Source: Neelides folsomi
Lineage: Eukaryota; Arthropoda; Collembola; Neelipleona; Neelidae
Reading direction: 5' to 3'
DNA: 64,000 nucleotides
NCBI GenBank assembly: GCA_034687125.1
Contig: JAQGBZ010000002.1
Coordinates: 558,001 to 622,000, forward strand
The stretch's first letter is position 1. Every line of letters begins with the position of its first letter. The notes under the pieces were generated by a model that was given only the letters and a program-made list of their open reading frames with translations, was not told where the DNA came from and did no database searches. Made by a program: the position numbers and the translations under genes. This document shows positions 59,286 to 64,000 of this stretch, piece after piece.

Positions 59286-62200
59286 CGTTGTTGGGCGACG
59301 TCGGAAGAGTGAGAGAAAGATCCTTCTTGACCGAAGACCTCCTCCCGCCCCCTCCCTCGTCCCGATCCCCAGAAGAAACCAACACAGACGCTCCATAAAT
59401 CCACATTACTCCCCTCGATTATCCTCCTCTGACAGAAGATAAATACACTCCCAATTACCCCTCACCTCCAATCAGCCTCAATCTCCACGTGGAGATCAAA
59501 TCACGATCACCTCGGTCCATTAGAACATCCAATTCAATTCTGCCGCTCCACAAGGTTTAACGCGTCACAAAGGCGCGGATCATTGAAAATGACCAATTTC
59601 CACAACGACCCATCCATTTACCAATAAATAGCAAATGGACTCGAAGACATCGCAAAGCTCAAGAAAATCTCTTATATTATTTCCCACCCCTTGTGTATGT
59701 ATTACACTTACATATATGATCCATACAATGTATATGACACATGTATGGGAGATATGGTTCACGTGGTCATGTGCACTCATATTTACTAGTTTAAGTAAAT
59801 AAGTATATATCTCATCCTTATTGATGAGAATTTTGTTTCGGGACGGGAGGGAATTTGGCAATTTCTTGCCAATTCCCTCGGTCCCAATCTACTTTATGAA
59901 TTTGAGTGTTGGGGTTTCTTGAGGATTCTCCCATGAAGAGATTAATGGGATTGGACGGGGCTGGACGCCGGAGGTCCAGGCTGATTAAATATTCCCTACC
60001 TGGCGGAGATCCATCTTCATCCAAGGACCTCGATTGGGGCCAATCTCCTTAAGTAGGGGTAAAATAATTAAATAGGGCGGGGGTTCCGGTCCCGGCCTCG
60101 GTAACTCACCCGCCTTCGGAGCAGATAAGTGATAATGGGCATAAAGTGAATGATGGGGCGAAGGCGTAATCGAATTCCCTCCGCCCTCTCCGCACTCCTC
60201 CAACTTGCCTAATTGCATAAATCACTCCCAACTTCTCATCCCTCACTTCAGAAACTCAAAGATCTCAAGTTGAAACTCTGTAATTCAATTCATCCGTCCA
60301 CCTTGCCCGATGACTATCATTATAATTCCCTAGCTCCCTTTCTTTCTCCCCTGCTAATTCAATTAACTAACTCACTCTCAACCCAACAATAACTAAATGC
60401 ATCTTAAAACAACCAAATTAAAACAACTCATTGAAAACTCATCTACATTTTAATCCTTTTCACTCACCTTTGTGAAAACACTATTCATACAAAGATGTTA
60501 TATCCTACATACTCAATATACCGTACCTATTTTACTCAGATATTACAAATATTGATACTATCAATATTTTTATATATAGGACCACATATAAAATATTGTA
60601 GATGCATTCAATTATGTTGATCGTGTATTGGTTGTGAAATAAAACAAGGTTGGACATTTTTTATATATGTATGTGTGAAAAGCTGTATATTTGCATATTT
60701 GTGTACGTGAGGAGGATGATCAAATTGTTCATCACAGCGGAGGTCGAAGAAGGTTGGGGAAAATTATTTCTTCCTTTTCCTCTCTCCAACTAGAGAAAGA
60801 AAGTGGGGGAGTCAATAAGGAACGTCTTTCCATCTTAATACACAGAGAAAAAGACTCAATTACAGGAGATAAATACAAGGGAGCTTGACACTAAATCTCA
60901 CAACATTAAATAACTTTTTCTTATCTCTTTTTCAAACTTCATAACTCCACTTTCTTCATAACCTCATTTAACTTTTCCAACACACTGTAAGGACAACTTC
61001 AACCGTTAATCAAATATTGCCAAATATCATACTAAATCCTGTCAAGTATATAAAACCTGCTAAATATATCTCACAATACTAAATCCTGCCATTCACACCA
61101 GCTAACGAATTTTTATAATGCATAATTACAAATATACAGATATAAGTATTACCAATAATAGTATGAGTGTTCTTGGATGTAATTGTGGCAGTGTGTTAGG
61201 AGTTAAAACAATCATTTGGATTTATATTGAAAGAAATAGTCTTTGAGAACTTTCCAGAAGTTGTGGAAAAGAATATGTACTACATAATACTCTATTCAAA
61301 TCAAAATCCATTCCATTCTCTACGTGCTATCATTTATGTATATGGAAGGAGAATCTTATCTTAGTTATCTTGGATGGTCGGAAAGAAGACCGGTTTATAT
61401 GCCACTCTTGGAAATGGATCGAGAAATGAGACAATAATAGTCATTCAAATGGATAGCCCTTCTCTTCAATCCATAGTTTAATTGGCAAAGGAGTAAAATG
61501 GCCCTAAGTTCTTCCAATTTACTAAATGTTCCTCACAAAGCCTTTCCAATCCAATTTATAAATATAAGTAAATTCATTTAACTACCCGGAGTGGTGTTTT
61601 TGGTAAAGTGGTGAAATGTATTGCATGGATATCTATTGTGTATGTATTGTAGCTATGTGCTTTTATACTTATCATGAGTAGATGTCCATTTAATATTTAA
61701 ACTTTTTGAATATTTATATACCTTTTGACCCATACCTGGTAAAGGGGAGATGAAAGGGCTGGTTTGAGTGCCCGAGAATCCATAACTCCCGTGTTCACGT
61801 AGTTCATTACGTATTGAGGAGAGGGAAAGTGTCTTGAAGGGCCGGTCCCTCGGGCCCTGAGACACAAAGGGGGATTTATGGTCCTTGGAATTAGGAATCG
61901 TCTCAATGGTCCCATTTGCATGGGCGGGGAGGTCGGGCGGCCGTTGAGGGTCACCACTTACCCAAGTGAGTGGATTTCAATGCATTGCGTGGGCTCATTC
62001 CCAGTCTTTATGCGAGGGGATCAAGGCTCGTGCGGGAACTGGATTTGAATAATTAGAAGAAGCCAATATGTCACAGGTGCGCCCGCTCCCATCATCCCGC
62101 TCCGAGAGTAATTAGACAGGAGATCTCTATCTTTTGACTAACTGCTTATTCCCTATTGATCCCAACAGAAACCCATCCCAAAGGAAAGGGAGGGAAGTTA

Positions 62201-64000
62201 TTCGGGAAGTTTACAAACATTGTCGGGGCCTTTATGCAATTTACTTGTTCTTCAGGTCCCGGTGACTTCCCGGCCCAACGCCAATCATCCTTTAACTCCC
62301 GCAGGCTTCAATCAAAAACGACGCTTCCTCAAAAATATCACACCAAGACCATTTTAAACAATTTGATCAAAACATTTCAAAAAACTTCACAAACATAAAA
62401 GTTTGATCCATTCACTCATTTCAATATAAGGAATCAATCAATTAGAAATCAAAACTGACCATTGTCGACATTAAAATTAACAGACACTTATTTACACACA
62501 TAAGGCTATGAATAATATCATCCATTAATACATATTGTTATAAGTATATTGTATGTGAAATTGGTATGTATTATTGCAGAATACAATTTTGTATATAAAA
62601 GTAAGATACATATACTATACAGGTATGTATTTGAACCAATAAGTGGAATAAAAGTTATAGGAATGAAAAAAAGAATTGATTTGAGCAAAATTTGTATATG
62701 CATTATATATAGAGAAAGGAATCTTTCAATTTTTAGACCAAACAAATCGGGTACTTGTCCGCGGGTGGAATTGTTTTCCCAAGTATAATGCGAAAAAGAG
62801 AGGGGGCCGGGGATTAGATTCTATTTGCCCTTACTTTCTCTTATTTGTGGAGGAGAAGTGCGGAGGATCCTCGGGAGCTCCGAGAAGTCGCGTCCCATTG
62901 ACACCCCATCATGGGAGGAAGATGAGGAAGATCCTCGAGGAAATCTCTCCATCTCCCCTTAATGGGACTCACAATGGGGGAAAGTCCCTACAATATTTCT
63001 TCAAATTCAAATTACACAAGAACACCACGAACCCCCATTAAATATACCTTAAGGCTAAGTCCTTTATCTTCATATCCTTATTAAACATTCAAATTCTCTT
63101 AAATTTCATATTTATCAATTTTCTCAATAACCTCAAATTAAAGAAAATAAAATATTAATAAAGCTTGACAATTACCATTTTTTACATTTTTATTAATCAT
63201 GAATGATAAATGTGTAAAATTAAAATATTTAGAGTTAATTATAAATTATGTTAATAAATATTATGTAAGGATATTGGGCAGGGTTTGAGTAATATATGGA
63301 ATTTAAATAAAAGGATGTGAAAAAATGTTAAATGTAAAGGGATTGTAAGGATAGTTTAAGACGATGATGGGAGTGGATGAGGGCGTTGTCGGAGAGTAAG
63401 ACAAGGAGGACTAATGGGCCATGAAAATGATCAGATCACCCTTGCCACTCTTCATTTTCATTAGGATGGCCCACCTTAAGTTTCTCCTTTTGGAAATGGC
63501 CCTCCACCGGAATCGGCCCCTTTGTCCACCCAAATTAAGACAGATGGAATGATCGTGGAGGAGTATACAAGTTGATTAGATCCCCAATTCACGGTCGACT
63601 CCTCTTCAATTAGGGAAGTAATGGGAGCCAATTTGTTCCTCCTCCCCCACCTCAGCTGAATAAATTCGCCAGGGCCAGGGAAATCCAAACAGAGCCGCAG
63701 TTCATATTTATCTGGACAGGGAAACCATTTGGGAGAAAAAAACCCTTCGACCCTTCCAACAAGCTTACAAAAATCCCCCACTTTTTGAACAAATAACAAA
63801 ACTTGGGACTTTTTTCCCATCCCTATTACCAGCTCCACTGGATTCAATCTTTAATCTCCGTCATCACTCATTTTTATTATTTTTTACAAATTCCAATTAC
63901 AACAATTATAAGTAAAAATAATGTTTTTTTACTTCCAACTTCTTTCCCTCCAAAAACGGACTCAGAGAGTCAAATGATGGGAATGGAGAGATTTTGTGTT
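59286..64000. other. Upstream region of the CA10-like gene with GC-richer islands
   Basis: Probable 5' UTR and promoter lie just above 59285. Further islands at about 59820-60240, 60700-60880, 61720-62330, 62740-63040 and 63370-63850 contain short minus-strand open frames and splice-like sites (for example CCAG|gtaggg at about 60001, GGCGG|gtgagt near 60110 and CCAG|gtatgg at about 61736). These could be untranslated first exons or regulatory blocks. The longest frame (63476-63847, 123 residues) has no recognisable family. AT-rich parts lie between them. Confidence 0.4.

Noticed and set aside
63476-63847. 123-codon minus-strand frame near the right edge
   Set aside because: No recognisable domain or splice partner; composition resembles the other GC-richer islands. 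Kept only as part of the upstream region.
1-64000. tRNA, rRNA, CRISPR or prophage features
   Set aside because: No cloverleaf with A/B boxes, no rRNA-like block and no spaced direct repeats were seen; gene structure is eukaryotic.

Overview
This is a 64 kb piece of an AT-rich animal nuclear genome. Genes are split into short exons with GT-AG introns that are often only 50-100 bases. No operons, Shine-Dalgarno sites, CRISPR arrays, tRNA or rRNA genes were seen. The gene set (abLIM/Unc-115, HHEX, a CCAP neuropeptide precursor, a CA10/11-type carbonic-anhydrase-related protein, TAO kinase) is bilaterian. CCAP and short (AACCT)n telomere-like runs point to an arthropod or close relative. I cannot name the species.

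Layout. 1-131: first coding exon of a TAO kinase (-), divergent from SRSF1 (+, 850-2780). SRSF1 has a GC-AG third intron that holds a foldback element. 2781-3976: spacer with a MITE that looks PIF/Harbinger-like. 3977-4727: unknown gene A (-). 5490-7488: LEO1 of the Paf1 complex (+). 7489-10145: AT-rich spacer. 10146-11562: unknown gene B (+). 11836-13144: HHEX (-). 13332-19469: abLIM (-), 17 coding segments including a predicted mutually exclusive exon pair, with its stop codon 187 bases upstream of the HHEX start. 19762-20660: a globin (-), divergent from DDRGK1 (+, 21196-22450), followed by SUCLG1 (+, 22842-24372). 26435-30139: PDCD4 (-). 30230-36229: AT-rich desert with one GC-richer island near 33.5 kb. 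36230-37460: CCAP precursor (+) encoding a variant peptide. 38761-40076: PLPP4/5-like phosphatase (-). 40744-41615: TIMM21 (-). 42542-43461: a TMEM169-like membrane protein (-). 47520-59285: CA10/11-like gene (-) with multi-kilobase introns. 59286-64000: upstream sequence of that gene, no confident gene.

Exons were joined by hand from splice sites, reading phase and family similarity. Every multi-exon model listed keeps an open frame from start to stop; the less certain joins are flagged. The genes are mostly unrelated housekeeping or developmental genes, so no common pathway is implied. Several pairs are head-to-head and may share promoter regions (TAOK/SRSF1, gene A/LEO1, globin/DDRGK1).

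Most interesting observations: the Thr1 form of CCAP, the mutually exclusive exon pair in abLIM with tandem donors, the GC-AG intron of SRSF1 carrying a 34-base perfect inverted repeat, the very tight abLIM-HHEX spacing, two genes I cannot assign, and a set of unexplained GC-richer islands in and upstream of the CA10-like gene.
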